A stretch of 64,000 nucleotides of DNA from Phosphitispora fastidiosa (GCF_019008365.1 NZ_JAHHUL010000010.1:1-64000); one strand, 5' to 3'. Shown: positions 47,978 through 57,762, counted from the stretch's first letter. Notes: generated from the letters alone by a model not told the origin. Program-made: numbers and translations.

Positions 47978-50956
47978 ATGGGAAATTATCTGGAATTCGG
48001 AACAGGTTACAGCTCTGCCGGAGAGGGATTTACTGCCGGGAAGAAAGCAGCAGAGATAGCCTTTAGGAAAATAACAAAATATAATCCAACAATGGTAATG
48101 GTTTCCTGTTCGGGTGACTATAACTTGCAGCAGGTGCTGCAGGGTGTGCGCGAAATTAGCGGAGAAACCCCCCTTGTGGGAGGCACCTCAGCGGGAGAAA
48201 TATGCCGCGGCTTTCATGTGGGAAGTGTGGCTGTATCTATCCTGGCGTCACCATACATTTCCGTACATATCGGTGTGGGACGGGACTTGAGCCTTAACTA
48301 TCGGAGAGCGGTTGAGGAAGCCATAAACACTTCCGGAGGCGGGGACTATTTTGGTGAATACCACTCAAAAGACTCAATGAATGAGCTTGAACTTAATTAT
48401 GCCAGAAAAACCTTTGCTCTGGTGTTCCTGCCCGGAGTCCCGCTGCATCAAAAATCATACTCTGCTGAAGTAATTGACATGCTCCGAAAACGGTCACTCA
48501 ATGCTTTCCCAATCGTCGGCACATGTACCGGAGATGGTTTGAGATGGGAAAAAACTTACCAGTTCCACAACGGAGAAGTAATCTCCGATTGTTTCATCCT
48601 GGCCATTGTGGAAACCCACCTGAAGTTCGGCACGGCTACTTTTGTCAACCATCGCCCCACAATACTGCAGGCATCAATAACCAAAGTGAATGGCCATGAT
48701 ATCATGGAACTCAACGATAAACCTGCCGCCAATTATTATGCCAAACTTATTAATGTCAAAATAGATGATTTAAGGAAAGACCCACTTAAATACTTCATCC
48801 ATAATCCCATGGGGATATGTGATGATTTTGGGAATTACTCCATATTAATGGGCCAGGAAATAACCCCTGACAATGGAATCCGATGCCTGAAAAAACCATA
48901 TCCCAATATGGCTGTTACTGTGATGAAAGTGGGCAGTGAAGAACTGGAGGGCTCCTCTGCGGAACTTGTAGTTAAGACCATGTCCCGGGGAAAAATCAAC
49001 AAACCACTGGCATTTTTGGTTTTTTCATCAGTATACAGGATGAATATCTATTCTGTGGAAGGGCTGCAAAAGGAAGTCCGGGATTCGGTTCGTGCCTTAA
49101 GGAAAAGCAACCTGTTTATTGATTATGCGGGTCTCATTGGGTATGGTGAGATTGGGGTAAATGATGAAGGGGTTTCCCGGTATTTTGATTATTCAATTAC
49201 GGGACTGATGATTGCTGATGAACTAAATAGTGTCTCTGCTGTAGCCTTTAGAAACAAAATACTCTATGAGGAACTCTCTGATACAGCCATCAGGAACCAG
49301 GTTCTTTATGAAGAACTGGCGGCAGTTCACCGGTTGAGCAACCTGCTCAATTCTTCCCTGAACCTAAAATTTATCATTAATACGGCTGTGGAAACGATAG
49401 GCGATTTCTTTCAGGCAGACGGTTCTGCCGCGCTTGTATATGACAAAAGAAAGGATAGTTTCCCGATGATGGGTTTTTATCATAACAAGCGGCCCCCGAG
49501 AAAAATTAACTGGAAAAAAACTATTGAGTATTATGTTGCCAGTAAAGGAAAACCGGTAATAATCAGTAATGCTAATAAGGATTCCGATTATCGGGAAGAG
49601 GAATACAATGAGTATGTTTCCAAAGACCTAATGAACATTACAGGAGCAAAATCAATTATTTGTTCCCCGGTAACCGGCGGGGAAGAGATAGTTGGGGTTA
49701 TCTGCGCCTACAGCAGGCAGGCGGATTTTTTTAATGAAGATAAAATGCAATTTCTGCAGACCCTGTCCAGCCAGATAGGAACTGCTATAGTAAATGCCCG
49801 GTTGTTTCAGCGAACCAGACTCCTGGCATGTACAGACGGGCTGACCGGGCTGTATGACCACAATTATTTCTTAAAAAACCTGTCACGGCTGCTTTTAAAA
49901 GCAATAAAGAAAAAAACCAACCTGTCCCTGATTATGATTGACCTGAATGATTTCAAATACTGTAATGATAAATACGGCCATACCGTAGGTGACGTCATTT
50001 TGAAGGAAACCGCCGATGTTCTCAGGCATAATGTGCGCAATGATGATATTATAGCCAGGTATGGGGGGGACGAGTTCGTTGTAATTCTTGCCAACGCATC
50101 AAAGGAACTGGCTTTTCAGATTGCGGAACGGATACGCTGTGAGATATCCCGGATGATTTTTACCGACCCTGAGGAAAATAAGACTTTTGGGATTACGGCA
50201 TCTATTGGCATAGCCACTTTTCCGGATGATGCTTTAACTGCCAGAACCCTTATCGACAGCGCCGATCAGGCCATGTACAGAGTAAAGCGCCAGGTTAAAA
50301 ACAAGTCGGAGATGTATCTTTCTGACTTTACCGAACTGGAAAAAGAGTTTACTGCATCTGAAAAGGCATTTTTTGACACCATCAAGGTGCTTATACAGCT
50401 GCTGGATTCCAGGGACCGGTATACCTGGGAGCACTCGCGCCAGGTAGCCAGCTATGCCGTGAAGCTGGCCGGGCAGATGGGGATGACCGATACCGAGAAG
50501 TACCATCTCAGGCTGACGGGTTACCTCCACGATATTGGTAAAATTCACGTACAATCGGAGATTGTAAATAAGAAGGGCCCCCTGACTGAGGATGAGTTTG
50601 CTTCATTAAAGCTTCATCCTGTTGTTGGGGCCAACCTGTTAGCGCCAATCACGGAACTGCGAAAAATAATCCCCATCGTATACCACCATCATGAGTGGTA
50701 TGACGGATCAGGATACCCGGATGGACTAAAGGGTGAGGATATTCCCATAAGCGCACGTATCCTGACGGTTGTTGACGGGTTTGATGCCATGACCTCTAAC
50801 CGGCCTTACCGGAAGGCCCAGCCGGTGGAATGGGCGGTAGAGGAACTGATTAGTAAGAAAGGAATCCAATATGACCCTGAGATTGTGGATGCTTTTGTAA
50901 AATGGGTAAACAGAGAAATGATAGAGCCATCAAGGAGTGAACGGAGAAAGGCCTGA
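47978..50956 (+). CDS. FIST-GAF-GGDEF-HD-GYP signalling protein
   Basis: The 992-residue product combines an N-terminal FIST sensory region (about 1-400; LEFGTGYSSAGEGF, VGGTSAGEICRG), a GAF domain (about 450-600), a GGDEF domain with DGLTGLYDHNYF near 620 and YGGDEFVV near 695, and an HD-GYP domain (about 795-985) with LHDIGK near 850 and HHEWYDGSGYPDG near 909. An RxxD I-site (RNDD) stands five residues before GGDEF, so product inhibition is possible. Both catalytic motifs look intact, so it may both make and degrade cyclic di-GMP. AGGTG lies before ATG 47978; ATG 47963 is the alternative start. Confidence 0.9.
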   Translation: MGNYLEFGTGYSSAGEGFTAGKKAAEIAFRKITKYNPTMVMVSCSGDYNLQQVLQGVREISGETPLVGGTSAGEICRGFHVGSVAVSILASPYISVHIGVGRDLSLNYRRAVEEAINTSGGGDYFGEYHSKDSMNELELNYARKTFALVFLPGVPLHQKSYSAEVIDMLRKRSLNAFPIVGTCTGDGLRWEKTYQFHNGEVISDCFILAIVETHLKFGTATFVNHRPTILQASITKVNGHDIMELNDKPAANYYAKLINVKIDDLRKDPLKYFIHNPMGICDDFGNYSILMGQEITPDNGIRCLKKPYPNMAVTVMKVGSEELEGSSAELVVKTMSRGKINKPLAFLVFSSVYRMNIYSVEGLQKEVRDSVRALRKSNLFIDYAGLIGYGEIGVNDEGVSRYFDYSITGLMIADELNSVSAVAFRNKILYEELSDTAIRNQVLYEELAAVHRLSNLLNSSLNLKFIINTAVETIGDFFQADGSAALVYDKRKDSFPMMGFYHNKRPPRKINWKKTIEYYVASKGKPVIISNANKDSDYREEEYNEYVSKDLMNITGAKSIICSPVTGGEEIVGVICAYSRQADFFNEDKMQFLQTLSSQIGTAIVNARLFQRTRLLACTDGLTGLYDHNYFLKNLSRLLLKAIKKKTNLSLIMIDLNDFKYCNDKYGHTVGDVILKETADVLRHNVRNDDIIARYGGDEFVVILANASKELAFQIAERIRCEISRMIFTDPEENKTFGITASIGIATFPDDALTARTLIDSADQAMYRVKRQVKNKSEMYLSDFTELEKEFTASEKAFFDTIKVLIQLLDSRDRYTWEHSRQVASYAVKLAGQMGMTDTEKYHLRLTGYLHDIGKIHVQSEIVNKKGPLTEDEFASLKLHPVVGANLLAPITELRKIIPIVYHHHEWYDGSGYPDGLKGEDIPISARILTVVDGFDAMTSNRPYRKAQPVEWAVEELISKKGIQYDPEIVDAFVKWVNREMIEPSRSERRKA

Positions 50957-52153
50957 AACAGGCAGGACCGCAAGAACCGGATTTTTCAGAACCTCCAGTG
51001 ATTTCATTGGATTTCCGTTGACCCCGATAAGGAATGGTTTGCTGCCGGGTGCGATGACACCGGACAGCTTGGGCCGGTCGAGTATTTGTGCTGAGATGCG
51101 GGTGGCCATGGAAAGGATGGTATAGTTGTCCAACCCTGCATTGGAGTAATAGCACAATTCATCATAATAAGACGAGCCGTGAGGGACATGGTTGGCCCCG
51201 GCATCTGTACCTATGCCGATAATTACCCCCAGTGCGTGGGCTTCCCTGACCCGGGCCAGCTGTATTTCGAGGCTTTCGCTGATAACCCTGAGGTCAGCGC
51301 CATCATATGGAACAATGCCGCCGCATACCAGGTTCCCCAGAGGGGCCAGAGTTGGTATCCAGGCGGTTTTCTGTTGGGCCATCAGTTTAAGCTGGCGGGT
51401 TTCCAGAAAGTAACCGTGCTCTATGGAATCGACTCCGGCATTGACCGCTGTTTCCACAGCGGCTGCAGAGCTTACATGGGCCATAACCCTGAGCCCCAGG
51501 GAATGGGCCCGGTTAACTATCGCCGACAGCTCGGCAGTTGTGAACTGCTGTGCTCCGATGGAGCCAAATTCTTTAAAGCTTACCAGACCTGAGACCACAA
51601 CCTTTAGCTGGTCGATGCCTTCCCCGGCAAAGCTGTCGATTTGGGTCAGGGCCTCATCAACCGAAGCTGCACCGGGACCCAGGAAATTTCCATAGCAGCC
51701 TTTGCGGTAGATTGCCCTTCCGGTGGCAGTGACCACAGGCCCGGGATATTTCCCGGCCATTATTTCATTGCGCACCCTGAGTCCGATATTCATCCTGTCA
51801 CTACCGTCTCTGACCGAAAGCACACCGCTTTCAAGGTAGGCCAGGGCATACTGCCTGCATTTGACGTTAATCCCATTAATGTCATTCTCCCAATCCTCAA
51901 TCGCCTGAAAAAGGTTTTCACTATTCATGGAAAAATGGACATGACAGTCGACCAGACCGGGCATGAGAGTTATCCCCGGAAGGGGGATCACTTCCCCGGC
52001 AAAAGCGCCTGCTTCCACAGGGGCCAGCCTGGTAATAAGACCGCTGCTAATATGCACAGCCAGGCCCGGGACGGGTTTGGCGGAGAAGCCGTCCCATATC
52101 ATATCAGGTATAAGTATGTAGTCTTTTTGAGAAGACAGTTTTAAGAATTTCAT
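50930..52153 (-). CDS. Amidohydrolase-family metal-dependent hydrolase
   Basis: The 407-residue product is of the imidazolonepropionase/prolidase-like amidohydrolase group. VDCHVHF carries the HxH metal ligands near residue 77, DQLKVVVSG a candidate carboxylated Lys, RVMAHVSS and SIEHGYF the further His ligands, and IGIGTDAG the catalytic Asp. AAAGGAG precedes ATG 52153. Such enzymes hydrolyse cyclic amides or dipeptides; the substrate is not predictable here. The gene is convergent with the FIST protein gene and their 3' ends overlap by 27 bp. Confidence 0.88.
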   Translation of the reverse strand: MKFLKLSSQKDYILIPDMIWDGFSAKPVPGLAVHISSGLITRLAPVEAGAFAGEVIPLPGITLMPGLVDCHVHFSMNSENLFQAIEDWENDINGINVKCRQYALAYLESGVLSVRDGSDRMNIGLRVRNEIMAGKYPGPVVTATGRAIYRKGCYGNFLGPGAASVDEALTQIDSFAGEGIDQLKVVVSGLVSFKEFGSIGAQQFTTAELSAIVNRAHSLGLRVMAHVSSAAAVETAVNAGVDSIEHGYFLETRQLKLMAQQKTAWIPTLAPLGNLVCGGIVPYDGADLRVISESLEIQLARVREAHALGVIIGIGTDAGANHVPHGSSYYDELCYYSNAGLDNYTILSMATRISAQILDRPKLSGVIAPGSKPFLIGVNGNPMKSLEVLKNPVLAVLPVSGLSPFTP

Positions 52154-52278
52154 CAGGTACTCCTTTTTGCTGCATTTTTCAGCCATGGTTGAGGCGGGCT
52201 CAATTAAGCGCTGCTTATTAATTCTGGATAAAGGCAGGGGGTTCCTTCTGAAATTATCTGGAATTTGTATGTAAGAGG

Positions 52279-52307
52279 TTGCAAAATATCTTATCAGGAT
52301 ATATAAT
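52279..52307 (+). promoter_or_regulatory. tRNA-Pro promoter
   Basis: TTGCAA (52279-52284), a 17-bp spacer and consensus TATAAT (52302-52307) lie 56 bp upstream of the tRNA. Confidence 0.75.
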
Positions 52308-52363
52308 TGTATATTGTCAGAAGAAAATAGTTAGAGGTTTTTAACCACAATTATACTGTCAGT

Positions 52364-52440
52364 CGGGATGTGGCTCAGTTTGGTAGAGCGCACGGTTCGG
52401 GACCGTGAGGTCGCAGGTTCAAATCCTGTCATCCCGACCA
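52364..52440 (+). tRNA. tRNA-Pro (anticodon CGG)
   Basis: A complete cloverleaf: acceptor CGGGATG/CATCCCG, D arm with GCTC and GAGC, anticodon stem CACGG/CCGTG around TTCGGGA (anticodon CGG), T arm GCAGG-TTCAAAT-CCTGT, discriminator A and an encoded CCA. Confidence 0.96.
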
Positions 52441-52533
52441 TTTTATTGTCTGAAAACAGGTTATTGCATTTCCGCCATGGGATTTCACCAGGGGGTATGG
52501 GATAACCTTTTTTTAATGATGAGGGGTTTTGAA

Positions 52534-54177
52534 GTGGTATTTAACATTAACTCAGATAAGAAAATCAGATTTAGGCTTCCCGGCGCGGCGAGCCTGGGTG
52601 TAGCCGTATTGCTCCTGGTTGTGCTGTCATTTTCAGCCGGATGTGGGCCGCAGCAGAAAATTGACCGGAGCAGGAAGGCTGACAGCTTGGGATTTCAGCT
52701 TACCAGTCCCAGAAGGGGCAATTTTGCGGCGGAATCTGTTTTTGAAATCAAAGGGACAGTAGAATTGCCTGAGGAGGTCAATTATTTAATGGTGAGTGTG
52801 GCCGGAAACGGCCAGACCTCTAAGCAGTTTGTCAGGGCAGAGGGCTCGGTTTTTTCGGGCAGGGTATATCTGCCCTTCGGAAAAGGCACATATGAAGTCA
52901 GCATTCTGGCTGCAGACAGCGCCGATACCGAGTGGTTTGAGAGTCTGGCTGCTTTTGAGGTATATAATGGTAATTCCGAAACAATTAGTTTTCCCGAATA
53001 CTCCCAGGTGATGTTCAGGAAGGGGATCCGGTTTACCGCGGAGCCTGCCGGAAGTGTTCCCGGAAAATTTGAACTGGCAGGGGAAATTAAGGATTACGAA
53101 GAAAATACGGCTGTACTGATCAGAAGTCAGAAGGCCGGAGAAAATGAAAAGTATGACCAGTTTGCCCGGATTCAGGGCGGGAGGTTCAGGGCTGCTGTCT
53201 ATCTCCCCGGGGGACCGGGAAAATACCGGGTAGATGTAATGGTTCCCAAGCAGGGGTCGGAAAACATCTACCTGGGTGTGGCCGGATATGAAGTGGAAAA
53301 CACTGCAGAGACAGTGTTTGAGCCTGTTCAGTATTACCAGGGTTATTTCCGGCGCGGGCTGCTGCTCGATGATTTTCTCAGACCGGGAATCAATACAGAT
53401 AACCGGCTGGTTCTGGAAGGCTCATTTGTACCCGAGCTTTATGAGAAATACAGGGCTGAAAACACCGGGCTATATATTGAAACCAAAAAAATCGGCCCTG
53501 GGGCGGAAACCGCTCATGACTGGGTCGGGGTGGCCGAAGGGCGTTTTAAAGGCAATATCTGGCTGAGGTTCGGTCCGGGGGAATATGAGGTTTCGATAGG
53601 GCTTCCCAGTTCGGATGGCAGCCATGATATTACCTTTGTAGCCAAATTCCGGGTCGCCAACACCGGTACGGACAATATCAGGGATCTGGCCCCGGGAAGG
53701 GGTATTGAGAGTGACCATCCGGATATTATGCGCCTGTCCCGGCAGCTGACAAAGGGCAAGATTAGCGCCAGGGACAAGGCTAAGGCCATCCATGACTGGG
53801 TTGCCGGAAGCGTCTCTTATGATGTGCAGAAATCGGTCAACCTTGACTTCAGGGCAGATGATAGTGCACTGAAGACCCTAAGGACCAGAGAAGGTGTTTG
53901 TCAGGACTTCTCCTTTCTCACCATTGCCCTAGCCCGGGCAGCAGGCCTTGAGGCCAGATTTATCGGGGGGAAGACTGTTGAAAAGGGCAGGATTAACCCG
54001 AACGGCCATGGCTGGACAGAGGTAAAAGCTGATGGCAGATGGCTGGTCATGGACACCACCTGGGATGCCGGTTATATTGAGGGAGACCGGTTTGTCAGGG
54101 ACTTCAGTGAGAAGTACTTTGACCCTGATCCCGCCGAATTCGCCAGAGACCATATCAGGGAAGAAATAATCTATTAA
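52534..54177 (+). CDS. Transglutaminase-domain lipoprotein
   Basis: The 547-residue product starts at GTG 52534 behind GAGGGG; upstream in-frame starts overlap the tRNA or lack a ribosome binding site. A hydrophobic signal with lipobox FSAGC (Cys near residue 38) predicts lipid anchoring on the outer membrane face. Three related beta-domains follow (each with a YxPFGxGxYEVS-like motif: LPFGKGTYEVS, LPGGPGKYRVDV, LRFGPGEYEVS). The C terminus is a transglutaminase-like core with Cys in GVCQDFSFLT, His in GHGWTEV and Asp in MDTTWDAGY, the full catalytic triad. It probably acts as a cell-surface protease or cross-linker. Confidence 0.85.
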   Translation: MVFNINSDKKIRFRLPGAASLGVAVLLLVVLSFSAGCGPQQKIDRSRKADSLGFQLTSPRRGNFAAESVFEIKGTVELPEEVNYLMVSVAGNGQTSKQFVRAEGSVFSGRVYLPFGKGTYEVSILAADSADTEWFESLAAFEVYNGNSETISFPEYSQVMFRKGIRFTAEPAGSVPGKFELAGEIKDYEENTAVLIRSQKAGENEKYDQFARIQGGRFRAAVYLPGGPGKYRVDVMVPKQGSENIYLGVAGYEVENTAETVFEPVQYYQGYFRRGLLLDDFLRPGINTDNRLVLEGSFVPELYEKYRAENTGLYIETKKIGPGAETAHDWVGVAEGRFKGNIWLRFGPGEYEVSIGLPSSDGSHDITFVAKFRVANTGTDNIRDLAPGRGIESDHPDIMRLSRQLTKGKISARDKAKAIHDWVAGSVSYDVQKSVNLDFRADDSALKTLRTREGVCQDFSFLTIALARAAGLEARFIGGKTVEKGRINPNGHGWTEVKADGRWLVMDTTWDAGYIEGDRFVRDFSEKYFDPDPAEFARDHIREEIIY

Positions 54178-54285
54178 ACGGGAGTTTTTTTGCAAACCCT
54201 GCAGGATATTGCTAAAAAATTCCGAAACTATAACAGGCATAATACACTTGAAGCTATACCAAAATAACTTAAAGGGGGAATTGAT

Positions 54286-54777
54286 TTGCCAACAGACAAG
54301 AATCTGAAAGCAGCATTTGCCGGGGAGTCCCAGGCTAACCGAAAGTATCTCGCCTTTGCCAAAAAAGCAGTTGAGGAAGGATTCCCGGGAGTAGCCAAGC
54401 TTTTCCGGGCTGCTGCCGAAGCTGAGACAATACACGCCATGAGTGAGCTTAAAGCGATGGATGGCGTCAAGTCAACCGCAGAAAATCTGAAGACTGCGGT
54501 TGAAGGGGAAACCTATGAATTTACTGAGATGTACCCCGGGTTTATCAGTGAAGCTGAACAGGAAGGCCGGAAGGATGCCAAGCGGGCTTTCCATTTTGCC
54601 AATGAGGCTGAAAAGGCTCATGCGGCGCTGTATCAGAAGGCACTTGATGCTCTGGAGCAGAAGGCGGATAGTGATTATTATATCTGTGAGATATGTGGCA
54701 ATCTTCATGAAGGAAGCGCGCCTGACAAGTGTTCCATTTGCGGGGCGCCCAAAAGTAAATTTAAGAATGTCGGGTAG
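54286..54777 (+). CDS. rbr: Rubrerythrin
   Basis: This is a 163-residue rubrerythrin. The four-helix diiron domain has FAGESQANRKYLAF, AAEAETIHAMSEL, AVEGETYEFTEMYP and ANEAEKAHAALY, providing the Glu and His ligands. The C-terminal rubredoxin-like domain has YICEICGNLHEG and CSICGAPKSKF (two CxxC pairs). It reduces hydrogen peroxide in the cytoplasm of anaerobes using electrons passed through rubredoxin or NADH-linked partners. TTG 54286 follows AAAGGGGGA. Confidence 0.95.
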   Translation: MPTDKNLKAAFAGESQANRKYLAFAKKAVEEGFPGVAKLFRAAAEAETIHAMSELKAMDGVKSTAENLKTAVEGETYEFTEMYPGFISEAEQEGRKDAKRAFHFANEAEKAHAALYQKALDALEQKADSDYYICEICGNLHEGSAPDKCSICGAPKSKFKNVG

Positions 54778-54780
54778 AAA

Positions 54781-54836
54781 CAGAGAATAAAAGAACCGGT
54801 GTGGCATAAATGCTGCACCGGTTCTTTTATTCTCTG
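54781..54836. terminator. Long bidirectional terminator
   Basis: Perfect 21-bp arms (54781-54801 and 54816-54836), starting CAGAGAATAAAAGAACCGGT, flank a 14-base loop. It ends the rubrerythrin transcript and overlaps the stop codon of the convergent antitoxin gene by 10 bp. Confidence 0.88.
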
Positions 54837-55102
54837 TTATCATCAAGGCCTACCTTTAATTGCGAAAATACTTCTTCGTGCGTATAGCGCTTTTCTGTAG
54901 ATTTTGCTTCCAGTTCAGCTTCCTTTAGTTTAAAGTGGACTTCATCTTTAAATAACTTGCGCTCATAGGCTTCAATGCTCAAAACAACCATGTCACCATA
55001 ACCATTTTTGGTTAAAAAAACTGGCTCTGATGTTTCGTGCACAATCTTTGAAATTTCCGCAAAATTATTACGCAAATCGGAAACCGGTCTAATGTGTGGC
55101 AT
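54827..55102 (-). CDS. Phd/YefM-family antitoxin, no adjacent toxin
   Basis: The 91-residue product has the Phd/YefM N-terminal DNA-binding pattern (IRPVSDLRNNFAEISKIVHE, PVFLTKNGYGDMVVLS, then EAYERK) and a charged C-terminal tail that normally wraps a RelE/ParE or Doc toxin. ATG 55102 has AAGAGGTG upstream. Downstream lies only the terminator and rubrerythrin, upstream the pilus operon, so no toxin gene is next to it. It is either a solitary antitoxin or regulator, or the remnant of a lost pair. Confidence 0.85.
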   Translation of the reverse strand: MPHIRPVSDLRNNFAEISKIVHETSEPVFLTKNGYGDMVVLSIEAYERKLFKDEVHFKLKEAELEAKSTEKRYTHEEVFSQLKVGLDDNRE

Positions 55103-55342
55103 AATATTCACCTCTTAAATAATTATCTTAGCGCAATATTATCATAATTATGCTAAAATGTCAATTTGAGTGAATTGCGAAATGAATAATAAGGAAATAA
55201 ATATAAATAAATAAAAAAAATAACAAAATTACAAATCGCTGACAGGGTTCGACAGGAAATTCTGGCAAAATTTAGTATAATATAAAATATCTTTTGTGGA
55301 TTTGGCGGGATAATTCAATCAAATTAGAGGCAGGGGATATTA

Positions 55343-56512
55343 TTGTATCAAATCAAACTGGTTTTGGCTGATTTCGACGGCAGCTACCTGGACAGGGTAA
55401 CCGGATTTATCAATTCTTCGTCCTTTTGCGCCGGAATCCGGGTATCCTCCTTTACTGAGGTACAGAGGCTGGCGGATTTTCTGGCTCCGGGAGGCGAAAA
55501 AGCCGATATCCTGCTGGCACATCCGGGGTTTATCGATGCCATGCCTGATCTCAGGAGTTGTTTTGAGTTGGTGGTTATCCTGGCTGACGGCAGGGTTAAC
55601 AGCGGGCTGCAGGACTATCAGACGGTTTTCAAATACCAGCCCGGGGACAAAATGCTTGGCCGCATTCTGGAAATGTATGCAGAACGGAATCCCAAGGCTG
55701 CCAAAGCAGTAGCGGGGACGAAAGAATCCCGGCTGGTTACGGTTTATTCACCTGCAGGCGGGGTTGGCAAAACATCGGCTGCCTTTGCGCTGGCCTCCAG
55801 GATGGGGGACTACGGCAGCTCGGTACTCTACCTGAACTGGGAGAGTATTAATTCCATGGCGGCAGTACTGCCCGGCACGGGTGAGTGCGGCATGACCCGG
55901 GTGCTCCTGGGACTTGGAGAGGACCCGGACACTCTGCCGCTGAAGTTTGAACTCTATAAAAAACGGTCCTCTGAATTTAATCTGGATTTTTTTGAACCCC
56001 CGGAGTCGTTTGTGGAATATTCCGAGATACAGGGTGATTTCGGACTGCTGTTTACCAAACTTAAAGAAACCGGGATGTATGATATTATTGTGGCCGACCT
56101 GGACTCAGCCATTAATGGAAGCGCTGTCAGGATTCTGGGTCTCAGTGACCATATTGTGCTGATGGTGGCTGCAGACCAGGTCTGCAGGTATAAAACGGGG
56201 GAGTTTTTCAGACAGGCCGGACACAGCGGGTTATTTCCCGGAATGATTGACCCCGTGAAACTGTTTCCGGTAGCCAACAAGACGGGCAGTGGCGGCATAT
56301 TGCCGCCTGATGAATATGGTTTGCCTGATATACACAATTTACCAAATGAATATGGTTTGCCTGATAAGACCGGTTTGCCGGTGAGGTTTGCTGTTCCATA
56401 CATACCTGACCTCTGGACATCTAATGAAGGTAAATTCAGTTTCGACACCGGGCAGGTGTTCCGCAGCGCCATTGACCCTTTAGCCCGGATGCTAATATCA
56501 GGGCAGGGATGA
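55343..56512 (+). CDS. tadZ: TadZ/CpaE-like pilus-assembly ATPase
   Basis: The 389-residue product has an N-terminal receiver-like region (about 1-110) and a MinD/ParA-type ATPase domain (about 125-380) with the deviant P-loop YSPAGGVGKTSAAFAL and YDIIVADLDSA for Walker B. CpaE/TadZ proteins position the Tad secretion complex at the membrane. A short internal repeat (NEYGLPDKTGLP, DEYGLPD) sits near residue 320. TTG 55343 follows GGGGATATTA. A TATAAT box lies at 55276-55281 with a poor -35. Its stop overlaps the next gene at ATGA. Confidence 0.82.
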   Translation: MYQIKLVLADFDGSYLDRVTGFINSSSFCAGIRVSSFTEVQRLADFLAPGGEKADILLAHPGFIDAMPDLRSCFELVVILADGRVNSGLQDYQTVFKYQPGDKMLGRILEMYAERNPKAAKAVAGTKESRLVTVYSPAGGVGKTSAAFALASRMGDYGSSVLYLNWESINSMAAVLPGTGECGMTRVLLGLGEDPDTLPLKFELYKKRSSEFNLDFFEPPESFVEYSEIQGDFGLLFTKLKETGMYDIIVADLDSAINGSAVRILGLSDHIVLMVAADQVCRYKTGEFFRQAGHSGLFPGMIDPVKLFPVANKTGSGGILPPDEYGLPDIHNLPNEYGLPDKTGLPVRFAVPYIPDLWTSNEGKFSFDTGQVFRSAIDPLARMLISGQG

Positions 56513-57747
56513 CCATGCCGTCAAAGTTTTCGGAGAGCCTGTTAAACAGGATACGTGAAGAGGTAGGCAGCAGGCTGGACCTGTCCGCCGACCTGCGGGA
56601 TGAGGATATCAGGGAAACTATCGCCAGAGCTGTGATGGATGAGAGCCGGGAGCGTTATCTCAGGCTGGCGGAGAAGCAGGAACTGATTTCAGCTGTTTTC
56701 AATTCCATGCGCAGGCTTGATGTGATCCAGCCTCTCCTGGAAGATGAAGCTGTTACCGAAATAATGATCAACGGCCCGGAACGGATTTTTATCGAAAAGG
56801 ACGGCCAGGTACGCCGGGTGGACCTTCATTTTGAGAGCGCCGAAAAGCTGGCAAATGTCATCCAGTTCATTGTTGCCAAGGTGAACCGGACAGTTAATGA
56901 GGCCTCTCCTATAGTTGATGCCAGGCTGCGTGACGGCTCCAGGGTGAGTGTGGTCTTATTTCCGGTGGCCCTCAACGGACCGGTGATGACAATACGCAAA
57001 TTTCCGGAAAAGCCCCTTTCTGTGGGGGACCTGATAAAGAGAGGCAGTATTTGTGCAGAGGCGGCCGGCCTGCTGGAGAAGCTTGTCAGGGCCAAATACA
57101 ACATCTTTATCAGCGGCGGCACAGGCTCAGGCAAAACCACCTTCCTGAATGCCCTGGCGGGGTTTATCCCGGAAAATGAACGGATTATAACTATAGAAGA
57201 TTCTGCGGAGCTGCAAATTGTTAATATTGAGAACCTGGTCAGTATGGAAACCCGCAATTCCAATACCGAGGGCAGGGGGGAGATAACTATCAGGGAACTT
57301 ATCAAGACCTCCCTGAGAATGAGGCCGGATCGGATTATAGTTGGCGAGGTGCGCGGCGCGGAGGCGTTGGACATGCTTCAGGCCATGAACACAGGCCATG
57401 ACGGGTCTTTATCTACAGGTCATGCCAACAGTTCCGGGGACATGCTCAGCCGCCTGGAAACAATGGTCCTCAGTGGAGCGCCGCTGCCTGTGGCTGTTAT
57501 CAGGAAGCAGATAGCTGCCGCCCTGGATATCATCATCCACCTGGGGAGACTCCGTGATGGGTCCAGGAAGGTATTGGAGATATCTGAGGTGCAGGGTTTT
57601 TCTGAAGGTGACATCATCCTGAATACCCTGTTTGCCTTCCGGGAAAAAGGAGAAGACGGGGGCCGGGTTCTGGGCGCCCTTGAAGCTGCGGGAAACAGGC
57701 TCACCAAAACGGTTAAGGCCCGGATGGCCGGGATTGAGCTGGATTAA
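56509..57747 (+). CDS. tadA: TadA/CpaF secretion ATPase
   Basis: This 412-residue protein of the type II/IV secretion ATPase superfamily has INGPERIFIEKDG, Walker A ISGGTGSGKTTFLNAL near residue 207, ERIITIEDSAEL (Asp box), LRMRPDRIIVGEVRGAEALD (Walker B) and the His box TGHDGSLSTGHAN. It powers assembly of the Flp pilus. It overlaps the upstream gene by 4 bp (ATGA) and is followed 15 bp later by tadB. Confidence 0.95.
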   Translation: MTMPSKFSESLLNRIREEVGSRLDLSADLRDEDIRETIARAVMDESRERYLRLAEKQELISAVFNSMRRLDVIQPLLEDEAVTEIMINGPERIFIEKDGQVRRVDLHFESAEKLANVIQFIVAKVNRTVNEASPIVDARLRDGSRVSVVLFPVALNGPVMTIRKFPEKPLSVGDLIKRGSICAEAAGLLEKLVRAKYNIFISGGTGSGKTTFLNALAGFIPENERIITIEDSAELQIVNIENLVSMETRNSNTEGRGEITIRELIKTSLRMRPDRIIVGEVRGAEALDMLQAMNTGHDGSLSTGHANSSGDMLSRLETMVLSGAPLPVAVIRKQIAAALDIIIHLGRLRDGSRKVLEISEVQGFSEGDIILNTLFAFREKGEDGGRVLGALEAAGNRLTKTVKARMAGIELD

Positions 57748-57762
57748 AACGGAGTGATGCAG

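Noticed and set aside
52405-52533. Earlier start of the transglutaminase lipoprotein inside tRNA-Pro
   Set aside because: It would overlap the tRNA and place about 43 unrelated residues before the signal peptide; GTG 52534 has a better ribosome binding site.
55240-55290. Sigma-54 promoter before the pilus operon (CTGGCA element)
   Set aside because: The TGGCA half is present but the GC element at the required spacing is absent.
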